Below, piece after piece: positions 27,289 to 34,273 of a stretch of 34,273 bases of DNA. The notes beneath the pieces were generated by a model, which searched no databases, was not told the origin of the DNA, and saw only the letters and a program-made list of their open reading frames with translations. The DNA is from Paenibacillus solani (GTDB lineage Bacteria > Bacillota > Bacilli > Paenibacillales > Paenibacillaceae), in the NCBI RefSeq assembly GCF_001277345.1, contig NZ_LIUT01000001.1, positions 157,605 through 191,877 on the forward strand. Direction: 5' to 3'. A program made the position numbers and the translations under genes. The first letter of the stretch is position 1. Each line of letters opens with the position of its first letter.

Positions 27289-29630
27289 AAATAATCGGTA
27301 AGTTATTTGATGCAAGTGATATTAAATATATCGTAAGTGTAGATGATTGTTATGGCTCAAGTACTGAAGCCGTACAGATAAGTGAATTAATTGATGAAAT
27401 AGTAGAAAGAACAGAGGATTTCACTACATATATTCAGACTATTGGCAAAAATGAATTTGATATTGATACTGTTGGATATTTGCCTGAAGAATTAAAAAGA
27501 AAGCAAATTAAAGATTGGATAGAAGTACTAGAACCTATCGAAATCACGATGTTAATGAAAGAAATAGTTTCACAAGAATTAATTACGCAGAAAGATACTT
27601 TAATAGAATTTTTTGATGAATTAAAAAAAAGTAAAATTATTATTGATTATAAAACAATTGAGTCAGTTGATGAAGCGAAAAAATTTCTGAAAACAGAAAT
27701 AAGTAACTTATGGAGTCCGGATGAAAATAATAAAGTGCTTTGGTTAATTGATAGAGATTTTGGAAAACAAGGTGCTGAAAATGAAGGATTTAATTTACTC
27801 AAGGAGTTTCATAGTGAGGAGTGTAAATGGAATATTGCCATTCTAGCTACTCAAAATACAGAGGATATTGAAAATGAGGAGCAATTTAATGTTTTTTTAG
27901 AAAAAGTGTCTGATTTATCTGAAAGTAAAAATATGTATTGGAAAATGAATAAGGGATTAATAGATAAAAACAGTGATCTAGACTTTGCTAATGCTATTAA
28001 TTTGGGTTTAAAAAGGAATTATACTTATAGAGTTACAAACTTTTTAACGGATGCTTTAAAACAAGGTATAGAACTTGCGGGTAATCATTTTAAAAATATT
28101 GAACAATCAACATTCAGCAACATATTTTTAAATTTTAGTAATGATGAAGGTGTTTCTATTGTAGATACCCTAACCAGAGTGCTATTAGTCCTGACTAAGC
28201 ACAACTTAAATGATAAGATAACTCGAACCTATGAGGATTTAGTAAAATTAATTTCTGACTACGAAAATATGGCAGTGTTATTTCCACAGCAAGAAATCCA
28301 AAATCTAAGCGAAGTTAATGAAATAAGGAAAAAAGAGAAATATAACTATTGGATAAACGATCACTATTATCCTGTAAGCTTTGGTGATATTTTTTCGATT
28401 AATAATGAAGAGTATATATTAATATCTCAGCCTTGTGACATTACTCTACGTGCCAAAGGTGACCGGAAAATCAAGAATGGGCTACTCCTTAAGATAAGCA
28501 CAGAAAAACCTAATCACGGAAATGTTTTCCCGCTGGAATATTTTAAGACAGGTGAGACTAGTTATATAGATCTAAAAGATGAGTTGCAAGTTGATCTGGA
28601 TATTTTGGATTTGTGTTCATTGAATGATGATGGATGTGCAAAATTAATTATAAATAACACAGATGACATGGAGGTAGAGAAAGAACGGCATTACTCAATT
28701 GGATTAAGAAATAGATTGCATAAGGTTAAAAAGAGAATTACTCGAATTTATAAAGATAAAAACTTATTAAAGGAAACTTTAAGTACTCTAGCGGATAGAG
28801 GCGGTGCAGATGTTGCGGATCTAGTTGAAGTGTATCATAGAAAAGAGAAAGAAATCTGGGAAGGGTTTATTACTATAAATAATTTCCATGATGAATCAGA
28901 TTATATTTATTACGATGTCCAGCGTATATGTAGACTAGATGAGCTGGTTACTAATAGTTTATCATTTGAACATTTCACTGTTAGTTCACGAATTGGATTA
29001 CCTGGAGATTATGCTAAACAATATAAGGTGATGAAATATTACATAAATGTAGATGATCCAACGGAGTTTTTTTCTACTGAAAAGTTAAATCCATTACCTT
29101 TACCAGAAGGTAATATTTTTGTAAGACATACTGGGGATAAAAAGGATATTTTAAATGAGATCTTAATGGTAGTAAAGAAAGTGGCTCCAGCTACTGAAGA
29201 TAATCAATTAAAGTATGATACAAATGGGAGCAGCATAGTATTAGATTCTAGTTTTTTACCAATCAGGGTTAAGGATAACGAGCATTTTTGTAAATTACAG
29301 AAGAATAGTTTAAGAATACCTACAGATTTAATATCACTACACGCCAAAAGATTTATGAAACTAATTTCGGAACAATCTGAAACACTCTGGAGTAATACTA
29401 GTTTCAAGAAATTTTATAAAGGTAAAAAAGGTTTGGTTATTGAATTAAATGAGTCAATTAGTTTTAAGAAAACAGACTTTATTAATGGCATTTATAGTTT
29501 TGAACACGATGGTAAAAAGCTCCTAACAATTATGGCTGCTATAGAAAAAATTGCGGATTTTAATTACGAGCTTGTGATGGAGTTTTATGAGGAGATAGAT
29601 ACAATAGAATCATTAATAACCAAAGTGTGA
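27285..29630 (+). CDS. Divergent response-receiver protein with large unknown C-terminal region
   Basis: A 781-aa cytoplasmic protein coupled to the GHKL gene by an ATGA overlap. The first 230 residues read as a receiver domain. YIVSVDD supplies the acidic pair D20-D21, and KVLWLIDRDFGKQGAENEGF supplies a candidate phosphoacceptor (D156 or D158) followed by the usual GxxLL helix. NIAILAT gives the conserved Thr near 190, and MYWKMNK the conserved Lys near 220. The distance from acidic pair to phosphoacceptor is about 135 residues, against about 45 in ordinary receivers, so there is a helical insertion. The rest has no domain I can name. A motif SFGDIFSINNEEYILISQPC at about 365-385 and the segment RIGLPGDYAKQYKVMKYYIN stand out as possible conserved points. 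It may be the output arm of the system, with an effector or DNA-interacting function unknown. Confidence 0.75.
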   Translation: MKIIGKLFDASDIKYIVSVDDCYGSSTEAVQISELIDEIVERTEDFTTYIQTIGKNEFDIDTVGYLPEELKRKQIKDWIEVLEPIEITMLMKEIVSQELITQKDTLIEFFDELKKSKIIIDYKTIESVDEAKKFLKTEISNLWSPDENNKVLWLIDRDFGKQGAENEGFNLLKEFHSEECKWNIAILATQNTEDIENEEQFNVFLEKVSDLSESKNMYWKMNKGLIDKNSDLDFANAINLGLKRNYTYRVTNFLTDALKQGIELAGNHFKNIEQSTFSNIFLNFSNDEGVSIVDTLTRVLLVLTKHNLNDKITRTYEDLVKLISDYENMAVLFPQQEIQNLSEVNEIRKKEKYNYWINDHYYPVSFGDIFSINNEEYILISQPCDITLRAKGDRKIKNGLLLKISTEKPNHGNVFPLEYFKTGETSYIDLKDELQVDLDILDLCSLNDDGCAKLIINNTDDMEVEKERHYSIGLRNRLHKVKKRITRIYKDKNLLKETLSTLADRGGADVADLVEVYHRKEKEIWEGFITINNFHDESDYIYYDVQRICRLDELVTNSLSFEHFTVSSRIGLPGDYAKQYKVMKYYINVDDPTEFFSTEKLNPLPLPEGNIFVRHTGDKKDILNEILMVVKKVAPATEDNQLKYDTNGSSIVLDSSFLPIRVKDNEHFCKLQKNSLRIPTDLISLHAKRFMKLISEQSETLWSNTSFKKFYKGKKGLVIELNESISFKKTDFINGIYSFEHDGKKLLTIMAAIEKIADFNYELVMEFYEEIDTIESLITKV

Positions 29631-29722
29631 GTTGTTGGAGTGTATATTAATTATGACATAACATAATTTTCAATATTATTGAACCATACATGTAACATCT
29701 AGAATAAATGAGGTGACTAATA

Positions 29723-29992
29723 ATGCTAACCAAACACGATCTTAGTAATTTCATTATTGAATGTATTAAACAAAATGATGGGAAAGCGACTGTGTTAGAG
29801 GTAAGTAAATATATATGGAGTAATTATGAAAAAGAACTTAGGAGTTCTGGAGATTTATTTTATACTTGGCAATATGTTTATAGATGGCAGGCGACTGAGC
29901 TTAGAAACAAAGGCATTCTTAAAAAACATGATAAAAGCAGGTATTGGGAGTTAAGTGAGACTTATTTTCCTAATGATAACCTGATATGCTAA
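29723..29992 (+). CDS. Small winged-helix-like protein
   Basis: An 89-aa protein (LTKHDLSNFIIECIKQNDGK, ATVLEVSKYIWSNYEKELRS, WQATELRNKGILKK, RYWELSE) with a helix-turn-helix plus wing pattern. It resembles the small DNA-binding modules found at the N terminus of Mrr-type restriction proteins, or as separate proteins near methyltransferases. The start ATG has GAGGTGA at good distance. It lies 92 bases after the receiver-protein gene and 51 bases before the methyltransferase promoter. It could be a specificity or regulatory subunit. The fold is an inference from residue pattern; function is unknown. Confidence 0.7.
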   Translation: MLTKHDLSNFIIECIKQNDGKATVLEVSKYIWSNYEKELRSSGDLFYTWQYVYRWQATELRNKGILKKHDKSRYWELSETYFPNDNLIC

Positions 29993-30043
29993 ACTTCCTT
30001 GTGTAAGATCATGAAAGAATAACCTTTTGTAAAGGGACAAACA

Positions 30044-30071
30044 TTGATTTAGCTTATTTTAGTAGTATAAT
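30044..30071 (+). promoter_or_regulatory. Sigma-A promoter of the DNA methyltransferase gene
   Basis: TTGATT (30044-30049), a 16-base spacer and a perfect TATAAT (30066-30071). The predicted start near 30078 gives a leader of about 60 bases. The methyltransferase can therefore be made independently of the upstream genes, as is usual for protective methyltransferases. Confidence 0.75.
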
Positions 30072-30079
30072 ATATTTGA

Positions 30080-30104
30080 GCCGCGCATTCTCTTAATGCG
30101 CGGC
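30080..30104 (+). promoter_or_regulatory. Perfect 10-bp hairpin at the 5' end of the methyltransferase mRNA
   Basis: GCCGCGCATT (30080-30089) and AATGCGCGGC (30095-30104) around a 5-base loop, placed right at the predicted transcription start. It is GC-rich in otherwise AT-rich DNA. There is no T run, so it is not a good terminator. It could stabilise the mRNA or be an operator for autoregulation. Confidence 0.65.
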
Positions 30105-30136
30105 TTAATCCTGGATTTAGTTTGGAGGTGTTGGAC

Positions 30137-31816
30137 GTGGTAGCTAGTGTTGAAAAAGAATGGTGGAAGGGACTAGATCTTAATTATACTGGAGAAAATA
30201 ACTTTGCATCTTTCTTTTCGTCTAACGGAAATATCCATTCTTATCCTGCTAAGGCTGTTCCTGAAATGGTGGTTTCTTTACTAAAGAAATTAAAAGAAGA
30301 ATACTCAATCACAAAGGTTTTGGACCCATTTGTTGGTAGTGGAACTGTTGCGTTGGAATGTAAATTTCTAGGGTTAGACTTTTATGGATCTGATCTGAAC
30401 CCGTTATCAATTTTATTAACTAGAACAAAGTCGCTGACTGTAAATAACACGTCATTTATTGAAAAGTCATTAAAAGCCTTTACTGATTCAATCAATCAAA
30501 AATATATAACTGCAAGTTTAGTTGAGCTATCTAAATTTGATAATATTGAATATTGGTTTAAGCCTCAGAATATAAAAGAGTTATCTTTTATAAAGCAAGA
30601 GATAAATATCTTCTTACAAGGATGCTTACAAAAGTACAGAGAAACTTTTGCATTAATTTTACTAACTGCATTCAGTTCAACTATACGTGAGAGTTCATTA
30701 ACGCGAAATAGTGAATTTAAATTATATCGAATGTCACCTGGTGATATTGATAAGTTTAATATTGACTCTCTGCTAGTTTTTAAAGATAAAATAGAGAATT
30801 TATTAAGTTTGCTAGTCGAAACCAACAAGATATCTAAGAGTAAAACAATCACTGACATTCAGATGAAGAATGCAAAGGATTTGTCGCATCTCAGTGGTAA
30901 GAAAATTGATGCGATACTTACATCACCACCGTATGGTGATTCTCAAAGTACTGTAGCATACGGACAATTCTCAAGATTATCGCTACAATGGTCTAAAGAT
31001 TTATTATCTCACTATTTGGGTATCACCACTACAACTGATAATGTGGACGAGTATTTGTTAGGTGGAAAAAAGTCAGCCTGTAATACTTCTTTGAGACATG
31101 TAATTCGTTCCTCTAAAACCCTACGGAATTTATTTTATGAAATGAGAAGAGTATGTAAACAAGATGCTAGACAATTTAAGGCTTTAATCTATGAATTAAA
31201 TAATATCATGAAGAATATAAATGAAAAGAATTTTGATATCAGTGTATTAATAAATAATAAAGAGCTATATGAGCTAACTAAAGAGAGAATTCGTTTGGAT
31301 TACTATAGGATGCTCAATAAAGCAGGAGAATTATCAAACAAAGACATTAAAGTAAAAGCAAGAGAGTTAACTGAAGTGTTTATGAATAAATTAACTGAGG
31401 ATGATCTTAGTCCCGAATTGATTTACGTATTAGTTAGTAAGCTCTCATATGTTAAAGATACACTTCATAGAAAAGTAATTGCTTTGCCTCGCAGAGTCAA
31501 GTCAGTGCTGCATTTCTTCAAAGAATTGTATATAGTTGTAGAGCAGACTGATAGGATCTTAGAAGATGGAGGAGTACAAGCTTGGATAGTAGGTCATAGA
31601 ACAGTTTTAGGTTCTATTACTGTAGATATGGCAGAAGTATTAAATGATTGGTTTGTATCTCTTGGATACGATAAAGTTATTACTTTGCATAGACAATATT
31701 CTTTTAAAAGACTACCCCATCATATCAATTCGACAGTAACACGTAAAAATGAAATAAAGACTATGATGGAGGAACATATAGTTATTGTAAGAAAGCCGAA
31801 AACACACGTTGAGTAG
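30137..31816 (+). CDS. Type II-like DNA methyltransferase (N4-cytosine or N6-adenine)
   Basis: A 559-aa enzyme that should transfer methyl from S-adenosylmethionine to an exocyclic amino group in DNA. Motif X/I is near the N terminus: NIHSYPAKAVPEMV, then DPFVGSGTVALE (63-74) with an acidic end of the next strand (GSDLNP). The catalytic motif IV, TSPPYG, is at S263-P-P-Y266; SPPY is more common in N4-cytosine enzymes, DPPY or NPPY in N6-adenine enzymes. About 195 residues separate motif I from IV, so the target-recognition region may lie there, as in the alpha order, or in the helical block 310-440. The C-terminal part has AWIVGHRTVLG and a conserved LPHHINSTVTRK. I chose GTG 30137, eight bases after GGAGG; TTG 30122 would overlap that site. 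Target sequence unknown. It is AT-rich like the upstream genes and probably protects host DNA for this system. Confidence 0.85.
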   Translation: MVASVEKEWWKGLDLNYTGENNFASFFSSNGNIHSYPAKAVPEMVVSLLKKLKEEYSITKVLDPFVGSGTVALECKFLGLDFYGSDLNPLSILLTRTKSLTVNNTSFIEKSLKAFTDSINQKYITASLVELSKFDNIEYWFKPQNIKELSFIKQEINIFLQGCLQKYRETFALILLTAFSSTIRESSLTRNSEFKLYRMSPGDIDKFNIDSLLVFKDKIENLLSLLVETNKISKSKTITDIQMKNAKDLSHLSGKKIDAILTSPPYGDSQSTVAYGQFSRLSLQWSKDLLSHYLGITTTTDNVDEYLLGGKKSACNTSLRHVIRSSKTLRNLFYEMRRVCKQDARQFKALIYELNNIMKNINEKNFDISVLINNKELYELTKERIRLDYYRMLNKAGELSNKDIKVKARELTEVFMNKLTEDDLSPELIYVLVSKLSYVKDTLHRKVIALPRRVKSVLHFFKELYIVVEQTDRILEDGGVQAWIVGHRTVLGSITVDMAEVLNDWFVSLGYDKVITLHRQYSFKRLPHHINSTVTRKNEIKTMMEEHIVIVRKPKTHVE

Positions 31817-31916
31817 AATAAACAGGTGTAACCTCTTATTTTCTTGGTATACCTTGTTAAAGGGGACTGGAAATAGGCCGTTACAACCCGGCGCTTTAAA
31901 AGTTACTTAGTTGATT

Positions 31917-31947
31917 GCAGTGATGATGTTAGGAGCATCTTCACTGC
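31917..31947 (+). terminator. Hairpin after the methyltransferase gene, possible terminator
   Basis: GCAGTGATGATG (31917-31928) pairs imperfectly with CATCTTCACTGC (31936-31947). No T run follows, so it is a weak candidate for ending transcripts from either side of these convergent genes. Nothing else is seen between 31817 and 32009. Confidence 0.35.
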
Positions 31948-32009
31948 TCATTACTATATATTATTACGGGTAATTGTATACATCCAATTCAAAAAAACGA
32001 GAAAACCTC

Positions 32010-32255
32010 TTACTCCAGCTCCCTCTCATACCCCTCAATCAAAGCCGAAGCCTTAACATGAAGCGCCCTTGCTAATGCAGTAATCGTTAGCAAAGTAGGC
32101 GCTTTTTCGCCGTTCTCTAGCTCACTAATGTAAGAACGATCGACACGAGAATAGAGGCTCAGCTCATCTTGAGTGAGCTTTTTTTCTTTACGAATAGTTC
32201 GAAGAGCTCTGCCGAAGGCTAGTAACTCTATGGATTTATCATTATGATTAGCCAC
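32010..32255 (-). CDS. XRE-family transcriptional regulator (repressor-like)
   Basis: An 81-aa protein consisting of a single HTH_3 domain (LLAFGRALRTIRKEKKLTQD ... RSYISELENGEKAPTLLTIT), with the LTQDELS helix 2 and RSYISELE recognition helix. Size and form resemble phage repressors and the C proteins of restriction-modification operons. The start is GTG at 32255 behind AAGGGG. The gene is divergent from the small gene at 32420. The intergenic region holds a perfect palindrome over the -35 box of the divergent promoter, which it may bind. It converges with the methyltransferase gene. Whether it regulates the defence genes is not shown by the sequence. Confidence 0.88.
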   Translation of the reverse strand: MANHNDKSIELLAFGRALRTIRKEKKLTQDELSLYSRVDRSYISELENGEKAPTLLTITALARALHVKASALIEGYERELE

Positions 32256-32314
32256 GTTATAACCCCTTAATAGATAGTTAGATTCATCTTATGCGGTTCT
32301 ATAAGGGTATTTCC

Positions 32315-32330
32315 GTAGGCTATTGCCTAC
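32315..32330. promoter_or_regulatory. Perfect 16-bp palindrome, likely operator of the XRE protein
   Basis: GTAGGC TATT GCCTAC, with identical half-sites around a 4-base centre. Its right half overlaps the -35 box of the divergent promoter and it lies about 60 bases before the XRE start. It is typical in size and place for a dimeric HTH_3 repressor site. Confidence 0.65.
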
Positions 32331-32352
32331 AAAACTATTAAAATGATATGAT
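32323..32352 (+). promoter_or_regulatory. Sigma-A-like promoter of the small divergent gene
   Basis: TTGCCT (32323-32328), an 18-base spacer and TATGAT (32347-32352). Its -35 lies inside the palindrome, so bound repressor would block it. Confidence 0.6.
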
Positions 32353-32419
32353 ACATATACTGGAAAATATTGATGCGGATACTAGAGTATGCTCTTAGTG
32401 AAAGGGAGTGAAAGAAATC

Positions 32420-32893
32420 ATGAAATCGACGGTAACAGGTGATACCAATCGAATTGTGGAACTACCTTCTCATTGGAAAGAGTCGAGTTGCCTTCATCAA
32501 GATGCGATTCCTCTTCTTATTGGCTACTCTCAAGAATATATGAAACTATCCCTGTACTTTTTCGAAAAGAACTTGCTTCACGTCAGTTTATTGTTATGCA
32601 ATAGGGCCCTAGAATCGATGCTAAATGCTTTATATATAAAGCGGGAGAAAAGGCGTCCTGTTTCAAGAATTTTACTTGATGACATATTACTGATGTTCTC
32701 TGATGAAATGAACATGGAGTCGTTGATATTCATACAATCCCTATCCTTCTTAACACAGGAAAATTCTCTTATTAGCAAGATGCAACCTGTACATCTAATG
32801 AACTTGATCAAAAGAGGAGATGAACTCCTTATTCGGATATCCAGCCGATTAGAATTACCTTATGAAACCTATCACTCTATTCTTGAGAATTAA
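32420..32893 (+). CDS. Small alpha-helical protein, faintly HEPN-like
   Basis: A 157-aa protein that I cannot assign with confidence. The central part (YSQEYMKLSLYFFEKNLLHV, SLLLCNRALESMLNALYIKR) has the pattern of a HEPN helix pair, but the RX4-6H ribonuclease motif is not seen. If it is HEPN it is probably a structural or nucleotide-binding form rather than an RNase. The ATG at 32420 is preferred: GGGAG lies at workable distance, whereas the GTG at 32408 touches that site. It is divergent from the XRE gene and shares a regulatory region with it, as in toxin-antitoxin or repressor-controlled pairs. It converges with the XRE-TPR gene. Confidence 0.6.
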   Translation: MKSTVTGDTNRIVELPSHWKESSCLHQDAIPLLIGYSQEYMKLSLYFFEKNLLHVSLLLCNRALESMLNALYIKREKRRPVSRILLDDILLMFSDEMNMESLIFIQSLSFLTQENSLISKMQPVHLMNLIKRGDELLIRISSRLELPYETYHSILEN

Positions 32894-32986
32894 GCTATAT
32901 TTATGGGGAATATATGAGCAAGATCTATTATTATATCTAATTCACTGATATCAGATCAGTCAACTTGCGTATAGATGTTTATAAAG

Positions 32987-34273
32987 TTAAGGATGAATAA
33001 GAGCACCACTAACTTTTAATTGATTTTGTATTGCAGCATATCTTTGCAGATCATCATGGCTTAGCATAGATTGAATATGCTCCATGGTTGTGCAGCATCT
33101 TACGATGTTAATTTCAAAATTGATGGTGTATGAGAATTCTAAACTATCCAGTATATATTTTGCTCCTTTTTGAATGTTACCCTTCCGAATATAATACATG
33201 CCGACATCGGTAAGGAATTTAGCAAAGCCGTCATCAAGTACTTTCTCTTTATAAGTGCCAACCGATTCTCGCTTGAAATAGTCCTTGATCATAAACTCGA
33301 ATCTTTCGAGATATTCATCAATTTCAAAATGATACATGTTGGCTGCTTGGATAATATAAAATAAAGCTCTTAGTATTTCGTTCTCCCTCGAGGAGATATA
33401 CTCAATGTATGATTCAAGTACGTCTATGTTACCTTTCATGAGTTCGTATAGATAACGGTTACATCTAGCCCATACGCGGAATTTCTCTTTGATATGTTCG
33501 GAGGATTCATCGGATTCTACAATCCAGCTCTGATCCTCATAACAGGATAAATAATAAAGTGCTTGATCATAATCACCGTTTTCCGCAGCTATGGAGCTTA
33601 ACAGCAAATCGGAGTATAAAATATACCCAAATAGCGCACTGGATGGCTCTATAGGCTTCCTATGTGGCTTTTTTTTATTATGTTTTTGTGCATATAGCAT
33701 TCTAGAGATGCGTCCCATTTCTTCAGCATAGTACTTTGCTCTATTCCATTTACGTAAGGACACCAACGTATTGGTTAAGTCTTCTATAGCATCTAATTGG
33801 ACCCCTTCAGGTAGCCGTTTGACATAAGTTTCAAATTGTATGGTACAGTTCAGATTATGTTCCTGATCCGAGTTTAGGGAGCATGTAAATATCCGGTATT
33901 GACACAAAGCCAATCGTTCGGAATGCTGGTGTTTTTCACTTTCCGCAATTTTTTTGTATATGATCAGAGCAGCTTCCCGATTGCCCTTGTGAAATAGTGC
34001 TTCAGCGCTATCAAAGAGTAGGGATGAATAAGTTGGGTTATCGACGATCAATCCAACAGCTTCATCGATACAGTGGAGTTTCCCTAGCTCGGCGCATCGT
34101 CTAATAAACGGTCCAAGTCGTCTCCAGTTCGGTGTTGATTCTTCATTTATATATAGAGGATAAAACAATCCTTCTTCCAGATTCATAGCTTTAGTAATTA
34201 AATCAAGACTTGAAACGGAAAGGGGCTGGTTCCCAGTGATGAAGCGGCTGAGAGTTCCCGAATTGATTCCCGA
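32987..34273 (-). CDS. XRE-TPR transcriptional regulator (RRNPP-like), 5' end outside window
   Basis: The reading frame is open to the last base of the window, so the N terminus is missing; 428 codons are visible. The first visible residues, SGINSGTLSRFITGNQPLSV followed by SSLDLITKAMNLEEG, are the second half of an XRE helix-turn-helix. An ATG at 34186 lies within this domain and is not the true start. The remainder (about 400 aa) is all helical with TPR-like repeats (ALFHKGNREAALIIYKKIAE; AAENGDYDQALYYLSCYEDQ; VGMYYIRKGNIQKGAKYILD). This is the plan of peptide-sensing RRNPP regulators such as PlcR, NprR and AimR, and of the many such proteins in Paenibacillus. No small peptide gene is visible inside the window next to it. 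The gene ends at 32987, converging with the HEPN-like gene. Confidence 0.85.
   Translation of the reverse strand, partial: SGINSGTLSRFITGNQPLSVSSLDLITKAMNLEEGLFYPLYINEESTPNWRRLGPFIRRCAELGKLHCIDEAVGLIVDNPTYSSLLFDSAEALFHKGNREAALIIYKKIAESEKHQHSERLALCQYRIFTCSLNSDQEHNLNCTIQFETYVKRLPEGVQLDAIEDLTNTLVSLRKWNRAKYYAEEMGRISRMLYAQKHNKKKPHRKPIEPSSALFGYILYSDLLLSSIAAENGDYDQALYYLSCYEDQSWIVESDESSEHIKEKFRVWARCNRYLYELMKGNIDVLESYIEYISSRENEILRALFYIIQAANMYHFEIDEYLERFEFMIKDYFKRESVGTYKEKVLDDGFAKFLTDVGMYYIRKGNIQKGAKYILDSLEFSYTINFEINIVRCCTTMEHIQSMLSHDDLQRYAAIQNQLKVSGALIHP

Noticed and set aside
32578..32811. Minus-strand open frame of 77 codons
   Set aside because: It is contained in the 157-aa gene, which has promoter and ribosome binding site on the plus strand.

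Overview
The window looks like chromosomal DNA of a low-to-moderate GC, spore-former-type Firmicute, most likely Paenibacillus or a close relative. The support is strong AGGAGG-type ribosome binding sites, sigma-A promoters, a LicT/RAT-controlled beta-glucoside PTS operon, a lipoprotein and Cu/Zn-SOD of Bacillales type, an IS1182-like element, and a large XRE-TPR regulator of a kind common in Paenibacillus. The genus is an inference; no rRNA or other phylogenetic marker is present.

Left part (1 to about 15.2 kb): ordinary accessory chromosome. A minus-strand operon (5377 down to 772) encodes a LicT/BglG antiterminator, a GH1 6-phospho-beta-glucosidase and a beta-glucoside EIIBCA permease. It has a sigma-A promoter and two RAT/terminator switches, one in the leader and one between the first two genes. 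It is flanked by decayed genes: a frameshifted GPH/MelB-type symporter and the last 60 codons of a macrolide-type glycosyltransferase. Then come a P-loop NTPase, a small lipoprotein, a membrane-anchored Cu/Zn superoxide dismutase, an FtsX/MacB-type ABC transporter pair, a Gfo/Idh/MocA oxidoreductase and a methyl-accepting chemotaxis protein.

Right part (about 15.2 to 32 kb): a defence-island-like block. (i) 15.2-19.5 kb has a MazG-like pyrophosphohydrolase, a broken PLD-domain gene, a 1050-aa PLD plus SF2 helicase and a Nudix hydrolase 11 bases behind it. (ii) 20.0-22.6 kb has an SF2 helicase with a C-terminal PD-(D/E)XK nuclease, an architecture like the Hna anti-phage protein. (iii) 22.6-23.8 kb is a deleted IS1182-family element. 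(iv) 24.7-31.8 kb is very AT-rich and holds what I consider the most interesting system. It contains a protein with two GHKL ATPase modules (an HSP90/MORC-like one at the N terminus and a histidine-kinase-like one at the C terminus), translationally coupled to a 781-aa protein with a divergent response-receiver domain. A small winged-helix-like protein follows, then a DNA methyltransferase on its own promoter with a hairpin in its leader. Together they look like a signalling-controlled, methylation-linked defence system, with no recognised nuclease in the four-gene unit itself.

Right edge (32.0-34.3 kb): an XRE repressor-like gene divergent from a small alpha-helical gene with faint HEPN resemblance. 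A perfect 16-bp palindrome overlaps the -35 box of the divergent promoter. The last gene is an XRE-TPR regulator that runs off the window end. No tRNA, rRNA, CRISPR array or clear att site was seen.
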